Below, one piece after another: positions 18,475-27,442 of a DNA stretch of 64,000 nt; positions within the stretch are counted from its first letter, which is position 1; the number at the start of each line of letters is the position of its first letter. The DNA is from Vibrio orientalis CIP 102891 = ATCC 33934 (GTDB taxonomy: Bacteria; Pseudomonadota; Gammaproteobacteria; Enterobacterales; Vibrionaceae), in the NCBI RefSeq assembly GCF_000176235.1, contig NZ_ACZV01000004.1:248001-312000 (forward strand), given 5' to 3'. Under the pieces are notes generated by a model. The model made no database searches. It saw nothing but the letters and a program-made list of their open reading frames with translations, and was not told the origin of the DNA. A program made the translations under genes and the position numbers.

Positions 18475-19368
18475 TTAACTCGCAATATTCATCGTCAGGT
18501 TGAGGTCGAGTGACAATTTAGAAAGCTTGTCCTTCAACACTTTACGCGTCTTTTCTAGCTCTGCGACTTGAACCTGCTTTCCTTGAGCATGAACATCCAG
18601 TTTGACTCGCAGTTCGCGACCTACCTTGGTAACGCCAGCGACTTCGAGGTTTTGCGTCACTTGTTTATCAAGGGCTGAAACCTCCGCATCTACGGTGTCA
18701 CAAATCTTCGAACTAGGCTTCATCATCAGTAGTTCGCGTAGTGCATCACGAAGCATCTCAAATGGAATTTTAATGAAGTAGAATGACATAAGCAGCATCA
18801 TCATCGGGTCCGCATAGACCGCATATTGTGCCAGTGGTGAAAGAGTTATCAACCACGCTGCGATAAAACCAAGTGTTACCGCGACACTAAGAAGCGTATC
18901 CATCTGCCACTGCTTCGTTTCTGCTTCAATTAAGCCGGATGAAAAACGTTTGGATCTGTTGGCGATATGCCACCAAGTATAACTACAGCCGAGGACATTG
19001 ATGACTCCGAATAAGGTAGCGATCCCCGCATCGACTTCTCGGCCACCTGAAAACAGAGACGTGATGGCTGAGTAGAGCGAGTAAGCGACAATGACGAGAA
19101 TCACACTGCCCTTAACAGCAATTACGATAGGCTCAAGAGCCGACTTACCGAAGGGAAACTGACGCTTAGAAGGGCGCGCGATAAATCGAGAGACAGCCAG
19201 TGACAATAAAGTTAACAGTAAACTGACTAAGGAATAGACGCCATCAAAAACAATCACAAGTGAGCCTACAAGCAATCCGAGCACTAGACCACTACCCGCG
19301 AAGCCTGATGCTAACAGCGCTGAGAATGTAAGTATTCGTTTTTCATTTAAGCTTGTCCTGGCACACAT
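18475..19368 (-). CDS. cation diffusion facilitator family transporter
   Basis: 297 residues with about five or six membrane segments in the first 220 residues. CDF features: FDGVYSLVSLLLTLLSLAVSRFIARPSKRQFPFGKSALEP (TM2 plus the FG-x-x-R/K-x-E-P motif) and ETKQWQMDTLLSVAVTLGF (TM5 metal-site helix, D in place of the usual H/D pair). The C-terminal cytosolic part VGRELRVKLDVHA is the ferredoxin-like dimer domain. It probably exports a divalent metal (Zn, Fe or Mn); the substrate cannot be told from sequence. Confidence 0.88.
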   Translation of the reverse strand: MCARTSLNEKRILTFSALLASGFAGSGLVLGLLVGSLVIVFDGVYSLVSLLLTLLSLAVSRFIARPSKRQFPFGKSALEPIVIAVKGSVILVIVAYSLYSAITSLFSGGREVDAGIATLFGVINVLGCSYTWWHIANRSKRFSSGLIEAETKQWQMDTLLSVAVTLGFIAAWLITLSPLAQYAVYADPMMMLLMSFYFIKIPFEMLRDALRELLMMKPSSKICDTVDAEVSALDKQVTQNLEVAGVTKVGRELRVKLDVHAQGKQVQVAELEKTRKVLKDKLSKLSLDLNLTMNIAS

Positions 19369-19559
19369 AAAGGTATCTCTTCTATAAACACCCGTATATT
19401 TTTCCCATAATTAGAGAAATACACAAACGAATTCTAGAATCTCATGTCGGATAAAAATTAAGCGAATGAAATAAGATTAAATTAATCAATAAGATACAGG
19501 TTTATATTGGTGTCAATAAAACTGACGCTGAGTGATGGGCTATTGATTAGCAGCTGATG

Positions 19560-20438
19560 TTAGAAATCAAATAGATATTCATTGAGTTTATCTGCAAGCC
19601 ACGACATACCAGGGTGTTCAGCCATCCCTGATGAAGTAAACATGCAGTAATCTTCCTGGGTTAAGCCATAGGTATGTTTGATCACCGCAAGATCTTGTTT
19701 CCTCAGCAAATGTCGAATAAGAGGCTCTGGCAGTACACCCCAAGCATCTTCTTCCAAAATGGTGTTGAGCATGTAATCAAAGCTAGAGAAGCCGATGTGT
19801 CTTAGGGAGAAAGGCTGCAGTTCAGGGTTATCTTTCTCGTTCAAATAGACCATAACAGCTTGCATCGCCTTACGAAGTTCGTCATCTGAAACACGCCTTA
19901 GGTGCGCGAGTGGATTACTTGAGCGACACACTGACATAAGACGAATTTTACCAAGGGGCTGGAAGGTAATCAGAGGATCATCAATACGCTCATAATCGAC
20001 ACCAAATGCGAAATCGACCTGAGATGTAGCAACTAAGTTGGTTAAGTCGCCACTTGATGCCAGCACGATGTTGAATGCGGTTGCAGGGAAACGGTTATTA
20101 AGTCGATGAGACAGATCTTGCCATAACTCATCAGGTAACGAGTCATCACGTGCAATCCATATTTCGGCGTTAAACTCACCGCAGACTTGAGCACAGGTTT
20201 GTCGGATACGTGAGGCCGTGACCAACAGGTTCTGGCTATCTTTATAAATTGCCTTTCCTGCTTCAGAAAGCACCAAATTGTTTCCGCTACGTACAAACAG
20301 CGCAACATCGAGATCTTTCTCTAATGCTTTGATCGACATGCTTAACTTAGTGCGGTTGCATTCAAGTTGACGCGCCGCTTCTGATACTGACCCTGTATCA
20401 GCGACAGTACAAAAGGCTTCGATTTGCGTAAGGTTCAT
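19560..20438 (-). CDS. LysR-family transcriptional regulator
   Basis: 292 residues. Standard N-terminal winged helix MNLTQIEAFCTVADTGSVSEAARQLECNRTKLSMSIKALEKDLDVALF, followed by a substrate-binding domain (about 90-290). The recognition helix CNRTKLSMSI is unusual for the family, which mostly has S-x-x-S-x-x-I. It is divergent from the methyltransferase gene with only 144 bases between starts, and may control it. Effector unknown. Confidence 0.92.
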   Translation of the reverse strand: MNLTQIEAFCTVADTGSVSEAARQLECNRTKLSMSIKALEKDLDVALFVRSGNNLVLSEAGKAIYKDSQNLLVTASRIRQTCAQVCGEFNAEIWIARDDSLPDELWQDLSHRLNNRFPATAFNIVLASSGDLTNLVATSQVDFAFGVDYERIDDPLITFQPLGKIRLMSVCRSSNPLAHLRRVSDDELRKAMQAVMVYLNEKDNPELQPFSLRHIGFSSFDYMLNTILEEDAWGVLPEPLIRHLLRKQDLAVIKHTYGLTQEDYCMFTSSGMAEHPGMSWLADKLNEYLFDF

Positions 20439-20582
20439 CGGTTGCTCAATTTGGTTAGATTGAAATCGATCTTATATCAAAGTTAGTTGATTGTCTGTTT
20501 TCACGATTGAAATGCTATGAATTTCATGCAGTTTTGGTACTCTTGGCCTGTGCCTAATGAATGTAGTTACAGGGAGATCATG

Positions 20583-21161
20583 ATGGCTAACACTTGGGAC
20601 GATGTCGCAGCAAACTGGGATACGGAAGTATCGACGAATACCTATGCAGATAAAGCGTTCGAATCGCTAAAAAGTGTTGTAGATGTGATGGGGTTACATA
20701 TCCTTGATTTCGGTTGCGGAACAGGCCTATTGAGCCAACGCATGTCGCCAACAGCGAAAGACATTGTTGCGCTAGACAGCTCCGAATCAATGATTGAGCA
20801 ACTGGATAATAAAGAGCTTGAGAATGTAGAGCCTGTTGTTGATATACTAAGCCGTGGCTTGGTGGCAATGCATCCAGCTTTTAGAGCGCAGTTTGATCTT
20901 GTGGTTGCATCCTCTGTATGCAGTTTCTTACCAAATTACTCAGATGTAGCTGACATTGTTTATAGCCTTATTGATGAAGGTGGTTACTTCGTACAATGGG
21001 ATTGGTTGTCTGACAAAGATGAAGTTGGCGGTATGACAATTGGCCATGCACAGCAAGTATTGACCAGCGTTGGTTTTGAAGAGGTTGTGGTAACTACACC
21101 ATTCGAGGTCGAAACGCCGCAAGGAACATTGAAAGTGTTGATGGCTGTTGCGAAAAAATAG
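20583..21161 (+). CDS. class I SAM-dependent methyltransferase
   Basis: 192 residues from the second of two adjacent ATGs (20580, 20583); AGGGAG is best spaced to 20583. Motif I is ILDFGCGTGLLSQRM, acidic strand end at IVALDSSESMI, and QFDLVVASSVCSFLPNY is motif IV. This is a small-molecule type methyltransferase; substrate unknown. Divergent from a LysR gene. Confidence 0.9.
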   Translation: MANTWDDVAANWDTEVSTNTYADKAFESLKSVVDVMGLHILDFGCGTGLLSQRMSPTAKDIVALDSSESMIEQLDNKELENVEPVVDILSRGLVAMHPAFRAQFDLVVASSVCSFLPNYSDVADIVYSLIDEGGYFVQWDWLSDKDEVGGMTIGHAQQVLTSVGFEEVVVTTPFEVETPQGTLKVLMAVAKK

Positions 21162-21183
21162 TCGGAATTAAGATTGAATTTTT

Positions 21184-21215
21184 AAAGCCCGAACCCAGTG
21201 TTCGGGCTTTTTTTG
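21184..21215. terminator. intrinsic terminator
   Basis: AAAGCCCGAAC, loop CCAGT, GTTCGGGCTTT followed by T5; between convergent methyltransferase and acetoacetyl-CoA synthetase genes. Confidence 0.9.
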
Positions 21216-21227
21216 TTCTTTGCTGAG

Positions 21228-23219
21228 TTATGCTTGGTACTGCACCACTTCGTCCAATACCCAAGGGTTGGCGATCGCACCTTTGTTTTGTACTTCATCG
21301 CCATGTAAGACCTGCTTTACTGCGAGTTCCACTAATTTACCAGATTTGGTTTTTGGTACTTCACTGAGCGAGTAGATCTCAGCAGGTACATGCCTTGGTG
21401 AACATTGGACACGTAAAGTCTGCTTGATCTGGTTTTTTAGCTCGTCATCAAGTACGTAGTCGGATTCTAGTTGGACAAACAGAACCACTTTTTCGTCCCC
21501 ATCAACGCGTCGAGATACGGCAATTGAGTCCTGTACTGCCGGGATCTGATTGACTTGTTGATAGATTTCAGCTGTTCCGATACGAACGCCACCAGGGTTT
21601 AGCGTCGCGTCACTGCGGCCGTAAAAAATCATACCCCCGGTTGAAGTGACTTCGACATCGTCGCCATGGTGCCAAGTATTATCAAATTTACTCCAGTAAG
21701 CGTTATGGTAGCGTTCACCATCGTCATGCCAGAAGCCAAGCGGTTGATTTGGAAAACTGTTCAAACATACTAGTTCACCGCGCTGTGAGGTGATTGACTC
21801 TCCGGCTTCATTATATACCGCAATATCCATTCCTAATGCCGCGCCTTGACACTCTCCTCTATAAACCGGAGAAATGGGGTTCCCGAGCACAAAGCATCCA
21901 CAGATATCGGTACCCCCGGAAATAGAAGCCAAATGAAGGTCAACTTTGATGTTGTCATAAACGAAATCAAACTGCTGCGGGTAGAGTACCGAACCAGTCG
22001 AGCATAAAGTTCGAAGTGAAGCTAAGTCATAACTGTCACAAGGTTTAAAGTTGCTTTTTTGTAGCGCTTCAAGATACTTAGCCGATGTGCCAAACAAAGT
22101 CACTTCCGCTTCTTCGGCGAGCTGCCACAAGATGTTGGGATTTGGGTACATTGGGCTGCCATCAAAAATCACCAGTGTTGCGCCACTCGCTAACGTAGAA
22201 ACGTGCCAGTTCCACATCATCCAGCCACATGTGGTGTAGTAGAAGACGCGATCTTTAGGCTGAATATCACAATGGAGCTGATGTTCTTTTAGGTGATTAA
22301 GAACAGTGCCTCCGACTGAGTGAACAATACATTTAGGTTTTCCTGTCGTACCTGAAGAGTAGAGAACAAATAGAGGATCATTGAAGCCAATGCGCTGATA
22401 GCGAATTCCACGAGGTAAGAAGCTAGCTAAAATCGCTTCCCAGTCAGAAAAAGGTTCACGACTATAGCAATGTTCGATAGGTGCAGATTTCAAATAATCG
22501 ATCTGACAGGTATTGATAATACTTGGAAGAGCTTCAACAAGTTGGCGGTTTTTATCTTCAAGATGGAAGGTTTTGCCATTGAATTGGTAGCCGTTACAGC
22601 AAAAAAGAATCTTAGGCTGAACTTGACCAAAACGTTCAGTCACACTTTCAACACCAAAATCAGGTGAGGTTGATGTCCAAATTGCACCTAAGCTGGTTGT
22701 GGCAAGCATGGCAATGACAGTTTCAGTCATGTGGGGTAAATAGCCCGCGACGACATCGCCTTTATCTACGCCGTTGTGTTTCAACCATTGTTGCAGAATG
22801 GATACCTGGTCGCACAGCTCTTGCCAAGTGATTTTACGACTTTCGCCTTGCTCGTTTTTAAACCAAATTGCGATATCTTCCGGTGCTTGGAAGGCATAAG
22901 CGAGGAGGTTTTCAGCGTAATTTAGTTGAGATTGAGGAAACCAGATCGTATCTCTACTGGGAGTGAATGTGCCCCATTTCGCCAATCCTTCGCCTAAGAT
23001 GCAATCCCCCTTGTAACCAATGACGTCGCAAAACTGCCACACTTCGAGCCAAAAATCTTTCTTATTTTCGACAGACCAACGTTGCAATTCTGCGTAGTTA
23101 TCTAAACTATCACCCTGAAAATTAACATGTTTAATGAATTGCTTGAGATTGGATGATTCGATTCTGTCTGGGCTTGGTACCCAAACAGGGGAAGGCAAGT
23201 GCGTATCTGATTGAGACAT
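21228..23219 (-). CDS. aacS: acetoacetyl-CoA synthetase
   Basis: 663 residues, normal for acetoacetate-CoA ligase (about 650-670) and longer than most AMP-forming ligases. Motifs: P-loop LFVLYSSGTTGKPKCIVHSVGG, GWMMWNWH, ASISGGTDICGCF, GRSDATLNPGGVRIGTAEIY and the C-terminal catalytic lysine in KTKSGKLVELAVK. N-terminal PVWVPSPDRIESSNLKQF is typical of the acetoacetate subfamily. It activates acetoacetate with ATP and CoA, feeding ketone bodies or polyhydroxybutyrate breakdown products to central metabolism. Single gene, near phenylalanine degradation genes, whose pathway yields acetoacetate. Confidence 0.95.
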   Translation of the reverse strand: MSQSDTHLPSPVWVPSPDRIESSNLKQFIKHVNFQGDSLDNYAELQRWSVENKKDFWLEVWQFCDVIGYKGDCILGEGLAKWGTFTPSRDTIWFPQSQLNYAENLLAYAFQAPEDIAIWFKNEQGESRKITWQELCDQVSILQQWLKHNGVDKGDVVAGYLPHMTETVIAMLATTSLGAIWTSTSPDFGVESVTERFGQVQPKILFCCNGYQFNGKTFHLEDKNRQLVEALPSIINTCQIDYLKSAPIEHCYSREPFSDWEAILASFLPRGIRYQRIGFNDPLFVLYSSGTTGKPKCIVHSVGGTVLNHLKEHQLHCDIQPKDRVFYYTTCGWMMWNWHVSTLASGATLVIFDGSPMYPNPNILWQLAEEAEVTLFGTSAKYLEALQKSNFKPCDSYDLASLRTLCSTGSVLYPQQFDFVYDNIKVDLHLASISGGTDICGCFVLGNPISPVYRGECQGAALGMDIAVYNEAGESITSQRGELVCLNSFPNQPLGFWHDDGERYHNAYWSKFDNTWHHGDDVEVTSTGGMIFYGRSDATLNPGGVRIGTAEIYQQVNQIPAVQDSIAVSRRVDGDEKVVLFVQLESDYVLDDELKNQIKQTLRVQCSPRHVPAEIYSLSEVPKTKSGKLVELAVKQVLHGDEVQNKGAIANPWVLDEVVQYQA

Positions 23220-23444
23220 GACATCCTCGTCTTTATGTTCTCCGTAACTGGATTAAGCTTTGATGAATTTCTGACCAAAGTCAAACATCTAAGCGTTCAT
23301 CAGCTTACTGAAAAATAAGCAAAAAGGTGTCAAATGTAAATTTAATGTTACAGGGAGGGCGTCATGAAGAGTTAGCTGGTTAAATTGTCACCGGACATGC
23401 ATGACGATAGGCTTAATGTAACAGATTTGTTAACGGAGCTAGGT

Positions 23445-24236
23445 ATGGCACAGTATCATTCTAAACCAGTGAATGAACACGGGATTGTAGATTGGAGTCC
23501 AGAAGAAGATGCAATATGGCACGATTTAGTGACTCGCCAGTTAGAACTAGTTAAGCAAAGGGCTTGCAAAGAATATTTGTCAGGATTAGAGCTGCTAAAT
23601 TTGCCGATTAATAAGGCTCCACAATTGGTTGATATCAATAAAGTCTTGAAGTCAGCAACGGGCTGGCAAGTGGAACCTGTGCCCGCTTTGATCAATTTTG
23701 ATCGCTTCTTTGGCTTATTGGCAGAGAAAAAGTTTCCGGTGGCAACCTTCCTTCGTACAAGAGAAGAATTTGATTATCTACAAGAGCCAGACTTCTTTCA
23801 CGAAATCTTTGGTCACTGCGCTATGTTGACCAATCCTGAGTTTGCACAATTTACCCAGACCTATGGTGCGTTAGGCCGTGAGGCGAGTGATAAGGAGAGA
23901 GTCTATTTAGCGCGTCTTTACTGGTTTACCGTTGAGTTTGGTTTAGTAAGAGAAGGCGACAGTACCAAGATCTATGGTGGCGGGATTCTCTCTTCACCGG
24001 GTGAGACCATTTATGCTCTTGATGACATGCGAGCCCAACGCGTGGACTTTGATATCCATACCGTACTCAGAACTCCATACCGCATTGATATAATGCAGCC
24101 AGAATATTTTGTCTTAGATAACATTGAACAGCTTTATAAGCTCAGCAAAATGGATTTAATGTTTCATGTAAATCAAGCAATGAAAGTTGGGCTATTACCC
24201 CCATTATTTGAACCAAAGGAAGTGATACATGCTTAA
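23445..24236 (+). CDS. phhA: phenylalanine-4-hydroxylase
   Basis: 263 residues from ATG 23445 (GGAG upstream); an earlier ATG at 23385 would add 20 atypical residues. Iron ligands are in [10 protein letters not shown] (two His) and YWFTVEFGL (Glu). Pterin-site residues follow the bacterial monomeric enzyme. It converts phenylalanine to tyrosine using tetrahydropterin and O2. Its stop overlaps the start of phhB, which recycles the pterin cofactor. Confidence 0.96.
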   Translation: MAQYHSKPVNEHGIVDWSPEEDAIWHDLVTRQLELVKQRACKEYLSGLELLNLPINKAPQLVDINKVLKSATGWQVEPVPALINFDRFFGLLAEKKFPVATFLRTREEFDYLQEPDFFHEIFGHCAMLTNPEFAQFTQTYGALGREASDKERVYLARLYWFTVEFGLVREGDSTKIYGGGILSSPGETIYALDDMRAQRVDFDIHTVLRTPYRIDIMQPEYFVLDNIEQLYKLSKMDLMFHVNQAMKVGLLPPLFEPKEVIHA

Positions 24237-24555
24237 TGAATTACGCTGCGAAGCCTGCAATAGCAGTGCGGTAGCTCTAGGTGCAGAAGAACGACGACTG
24301 CTACTGACAGAATTAAATGATTGGCAAATGGTAGAGCGTGACGGTATTCCGCAGCTTGAAAAAGTGTATAAGTTTAAAAACTATAAGTTAGCGTGGGTGT
24401 TCGCGAATCAGGTTTCTGAGCTTGCTGAAGCAGAGTTTCACCATCCTTCTATATTACTTGAGTGGGGCAAGGTGACAGTTACTTGGTGGAGTCATTCAAT
24501 CAAGGGGCTACATCAGAATGATTTTATCTGCGCGGCAAAATGTGATCAGTTTTAA
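24229..24555 (+). CDS. phhB: pterin-4a-carbinolamine dehydratase
   Basis: 108 residues, full length for the family. The active-site histidines are in [16 protein letters not shown] and [14 protein letters not shown]. It dehydrates 4a-hydroxytetrahydropterin made by PhhA. The ATG overlaps phhA by eight bases with AAGGAAG upstream, so the two are translationally coupled. Followed by a strong terminator. Confidence 0.96.
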   Translation: MLNELRCEACNSSAVALGAEERRLLLTELNDWQMVERDGIPQLEKVYKFKNYKLAWVFANQVSELAEAEFHHPSILLEWGKVTVTWWSHSIKGLHQNDFICAAKCDQF

Positions 24556-24575
24556 CTTCGCTAGAAAACGCATAG

Positions 24576-24606
24576 AAAAAAGCCTGAGTTTACTCAGGCT
24601 TTTTAG
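24576..24606. terminator. bidirectional intrinsic terminator
   Basis: AAAAAGCCTGAG paired with CTCAGGCTTTTT after phhB. Confidence 0.9.
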
Positions 24607-24698
24607 TCTGTATTTGGCTGTATGCGGTTTTTGTAAACTGCGTCTTTGCGCTTGAGGTAAATCATAAGTGTGATTGGCATCACGAAAAACAATACAAA
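24603..24698 (-). pseudogene. possible gene remnant or tiny membrane peptide
   Basis: Minus-strand open stretch of 31 codons after a stop at 24699-24701. It reads FVLFFVMPITLMIYLKRKDA and then VYKNRIQPNTD, ending in TAA right at the edge of the terminator. The hydrophobic run followed by basic residues looks like the end of a membrane protein, and the stop-terminator layout looks like a real gene end. No ribosome site precedes the ATG at 24680. Either a decayed 3' fragment or coincidence. Confidence 0.22.
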
Positions 24699-24731
24699 TT
24701 AGTTATAGATGTTCGAATTTTTCGAACTTGG

Positions 24732-27059
24732 TTAAGCTGTCAGCTTTGCTTCATTTTCTAGAACGTTTTCAAGGCAACATACGCTGAGCGGTTTCGACTT
24801 AAGGTAGCCTTGTATATAGTTACACTTATGTTGAGTGAGAACCGCAAGTTGCTCTGATGTCTCTACGCCTTCTGCGACCACTTCTAAATCGATGATGTGA
24901 GCCATATTGATGATTGCTTGGCACAGGCTATCGGCATTACTTTCTCCCATTGCAATTCGGTTAACAAAGCTTCTATCGACTTTGATGATATCGACAGGAT
25001 AATCGTTGAGGACGGATAGAGAAGAGTAGCCAGTACCAAAATCATCCAAGTATAAGACAACGCCTAGATCTTTTATGCGTTGCAACTGATGAGCACTGCA
25101 TTCATCACTTAACAGCATCGACTCGGTAATTTCTATGCCAATCAAGTGGGGAGGAAAGTCATACTCGTTCAGTAAGCGGCAGAGAGTGTGGTAGATATGC
25201 TCAGATTCAAACTGCTTAGCGGAGACGTTGATATTGATTCTTGGCACTGACTCATCTTGCTTTTTGAGCCACAAGCGTTGCAGTGTTTTGCAGCATTCTG
25301 ACGCTATCCAGTCGCCAATTTTTACAATCAGTCCTGTCTCTTCGGCGATTGGGACAAAATCGACAGGTGAAATTGGCCCAAACTCAGGATGATGCCATCG
25401 AAGCAGTGATTCAAAACCAACAACTCGGTCGTCCATCGTGGAATAGATAGGTTGATAGACCAAGGAAAGCTGCTTTAGGTTGAGAGCATTGGTGAGTTCT
25501 TGTTCGAGAGTAAAGCGTTTTTTAGCTTGATTGAACATTTGCTCATGAAAAAACACCACTTTTTCATGAGTTGATGTCTTAGCCTTGTACATGGCAGTGT
25601 CCGCTTCGCGTAAGATGCTTGCGAGGGTTTGTGTCGGGTTAGTAACAACTGAAATCCCAATGCTGGTGCCTATGTGGCAAGATTGACCGTCGATATTATA
25701 GGGTTGGCTGAGTACTTTGGAGTAACGCTGACAAATATCGCTGAGTGCATCTTTGGAAGTCAGTCCGGGAAGACAGATGACGAACTCATCACCACCAAAT
25801 CGAAAGCTCATATCGTTACTGCGGCAGTGTTGAGTTAAACGGCTGGCGACTTTTTGTAATAGCTTGTCACCGTGCAGGTGGCCCATCGAGTCATTGATCA
25901 CTTTAAAGCGATCTAAGTCGATAAACAGAATAGAAAAGCCTTTGCTTTGACCGCTTGATAATAGTGAGAGTTGTTTATCGACTTCAGAGCTAAGGGCGGT
26001 ACGATTGCTTAGGTTAGTCAGGTTATCTCTTACCGCTTGCTGGGCTAGTGAACGCGTCTTTTCCTCAATCACTTGATCAGACACTTTAAGTCGCGTGGCA
26101 TAAAAGTTGGCTGCAATAGCGGCGGACACCGTCAGCAATAAAATTAAAAAGACAGAGGTCAAACCGTATAATGCAGTACTCCCTGAGCGATCAGTATTCG
26201 AGATAGATAATTGCCACTTGGTATTAAATAGTGGAATTCGTACGGTTCGGCTGGCTGAGACGATGCGGGTTGAAAAACTGTCGTCTTCGAGTTTGGTGTT
26301 GATGTGTGATTCAAAGATTTTAATATCATTTGGCTTAGTAAATACACTGATACCCGTATGGTTAGAGTTGACCTCGGAATGCCAGATTTCACCAAGCAGC
26401 TCGTGCAAAATGATGTTGGCGACCACAAATCCATCGAGAGCGCCATCTTGCCCAAACTTAGGTAGAATTAGCCGAGCACCCAATTGTCCTTCCTCAACAT
26501 AGTCGACTACCCCAAGTCGATTTCCGCTGATCGAGCGCGACATCGCACTGACCGCCGTTGGATCACTTTCTAACCTAACCCCTAAATAATCGGAGCCTTC
26601 AAAGGAGGATGAAATGAAATAGATGGGTAAGGTTGAATCATTTAAAAACCAAATAGGGTCGTCGTGAGCTGATATCGGAGGGGTCAGGCGATAGCCTAAG
26701 AAGCCTTGCTGCTGAGCGCTGCGCTCGAAGTCAGTGACATCATCAAGCGCAACGGTGGGTGCCCACATGATTGAATGAATCATGGTGTTTATTCCAACCT
26801 GATCCGAAAAGTAGGATTCGAATTGTTGGGGCGTTGGAGCGTTGCCATTGGCCAGAAATGATCGGGTGGAGTAGAGCAGGGTCTCTATTGCTTTTAGTGA
26901 CTGAGATAAAGTTTGTACTCTATTGTTGAGTTGGTTCTCAAGTAAGCCATTGAGCTTCTGAGTCTCGTAATAATGAACAGTGACATAGCTCGCGACCGCA
27001 GCTGAGAGGCCGATAAACCAGATCAAGGCAAGGGTTTTCAGTGACAGAGCAAGTTTCAA
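24732..27059 (-). CDS. membrane GGDEF-EAL protein with CHASE-type sensor domain
   Basis: 775 residues. TM1 at about 8-28, a periplasmic CHASE-like domain (about 60-290: FESYFSDQVGINTMIHSIMWAPTV, GFLGYRLTPP), TM2 at about 295-320, then GGDEF and EAL domains. The GGDEF motif is intact (RFGGDEF) and an inhibitory site RSND lies five residues before it. The EAL domain has the catalytic set: ESLLRWHHP, NINVSAKQF, EITESMLL, DDFGTGYSSL, KVDRSFV and AEGVET. Both c-di-GMP synthesis and breakdown are possible. Signal unknown. Divergent from the fluoride-riboswitch operon. Confidence 0.94.
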   Translation of the reverse strand: MKLALSLKTLALIWFIGLSAAVASYVTVHYYETQKLNGLLENQLNNRVQTLSQSLKAIETLLYSTRSFLANGNAPTPQQFESYFSDQVGINTMIHSIMWAPTVALDDVTDFERSAQQQGFLGYRLTPPISAHDDPIWFLNDSTLPIYFISSSFEGSDYLGVRLESDPTAVSAMSRSISGNRLGVVDYVEEGQLGARLILPKFGQDGALDGFVVANIILHELLGEIWHSEVNSNHTGISVFTKPNDIKIFESHINTKLEDDSFSTRIVSASRTVRIPLFNTKWQLSISNTDRSGSTALYGLTSVFLILLLTVSAAIAANFYATRLKVSDQVIEEKTRSLAQQAVRDNLTNLSNRTALSSEVDKQLSLLSSGQSKGFSILFIDLDRFKVINDSMGHLHGDKLLQKVASRLTQHCRSNDMSFRFGGDEFVICLPGLTSKDALSDICQRYSKVLSQPYNIDGQSCHIGTSIGISVVTNPTQTLASILREADTAMYKAKTSTHEKVVFFHEQMFNQAKKRFTLEQELTNALNLKQLSLVYQPIYSTMDDRVVGFESLLRWHHPEFGPISPVDFVPIAEETGLIVKIGDWIASECCKTLQRLWLKKQDESVPRININVSAKQFESEHIYHTLCRLLNEYDFPPHLIGIEITESMLLSDECSAHQLQRIKDLGVVLYLDDFGTGYSSLSVLNDYPVDIIKVDRSFVNRIAMGESNADSLCQAIINMAHIIDLEVVAEGVETSEQLAVLTQHKCNYIQGYLKSKPLSVCCLENVLENEAKLTA

Positions 27060-27267
27060 AGCAACACAGAAATAAATTTATAAAGTGATTAAGATGATAA
27101 CTGTGAATAATATTAATGCAAATGATAATTAGTGCCATTTGTGGTTGTTGTGTTAAGGATTATTAATTGGTCATTATCAGAAACGCATATAATAAAAGGC
27201 GTAGTTATGTAAATTTGCTCTAAAGAAGGTGTTGCGCGAAAGTGTGAAGTAGATCTAATCTAGTAAC
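27060..27267. other. spacer with promoter candidates upstream of the riboswitch
   Basis: AT-rich region between divergent genes. A perfect TATAAT lies at 27188-27193, but the best -35-like element (TTGGTC at 27167) has only a 15-base spacer. A start near 27200 would leave about 70 bases before the aptamer; a promoter closer to the aptamer is also possible. No open frame of note. Confidence 0.35.
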
Positions 27268-27326
27268 CAAGGTGATGGGGTTCCACCTACTTAACCGCCA
27301 CTTCAGGCTGATGACTCCTACAGAAA
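27268..27326 (+). ncRNA. fluoride riboswitch aptamer (crcB motif)
   Basis: The conserved blocks occur in order: GGTGATGGGGTTCCACC (27271-27287), TTAACCGCC (27291-27299) and GGCTGATGACTCCTAC (27306-27321). They align block by block with the Pseudomonas syringae fluoride riboswitch as I remember it (GGNGATGG-x-x-TTCC, AACCGC, GCTGATGA-x-x-CCTACAG), including the short stem of the second hairpin GCC-acttca-GGC. It sits on the sense strand 120 bases before the start of an IscU-like gene. Fluoride binding normally turns on exporters such as CrcB or EriC; neither is encoded here. Confidence 0.92.
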
Positions 27327-27439
27327 CGAAAACAGGTAAGACTGTTGGTAATTAACCGTAGCGCACTGCTATGGCTGGTTTTCTGTAGAGAAGTTGCGCC
27401 TTCAGATCTTCGCTTGTTTTCCTGCTTACATAGGAAAAC
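27318..27439 (+). promoter_or_regulatory. riboswitch expression platform with SD-sequestering hairpin
   Basis: Two pairings stand out. CTACAGAAA (27318-27326), the 3' end of the aptamer, is exactly complementary to TTTCTGTAG (27380-27388), so it can be pulled out of the aptamer fold. GTTTTCCT (27416-27423) pairs perfectly with AGGAAAAC (27432-27439), burying the ribosome site seven bases before the ATG. No T-rich terminator is seen, so control is probably at translation. How the first pairing shifts the second is not resolved. Confidence 0.65.
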
Positions 27440-27442
27440 GCC

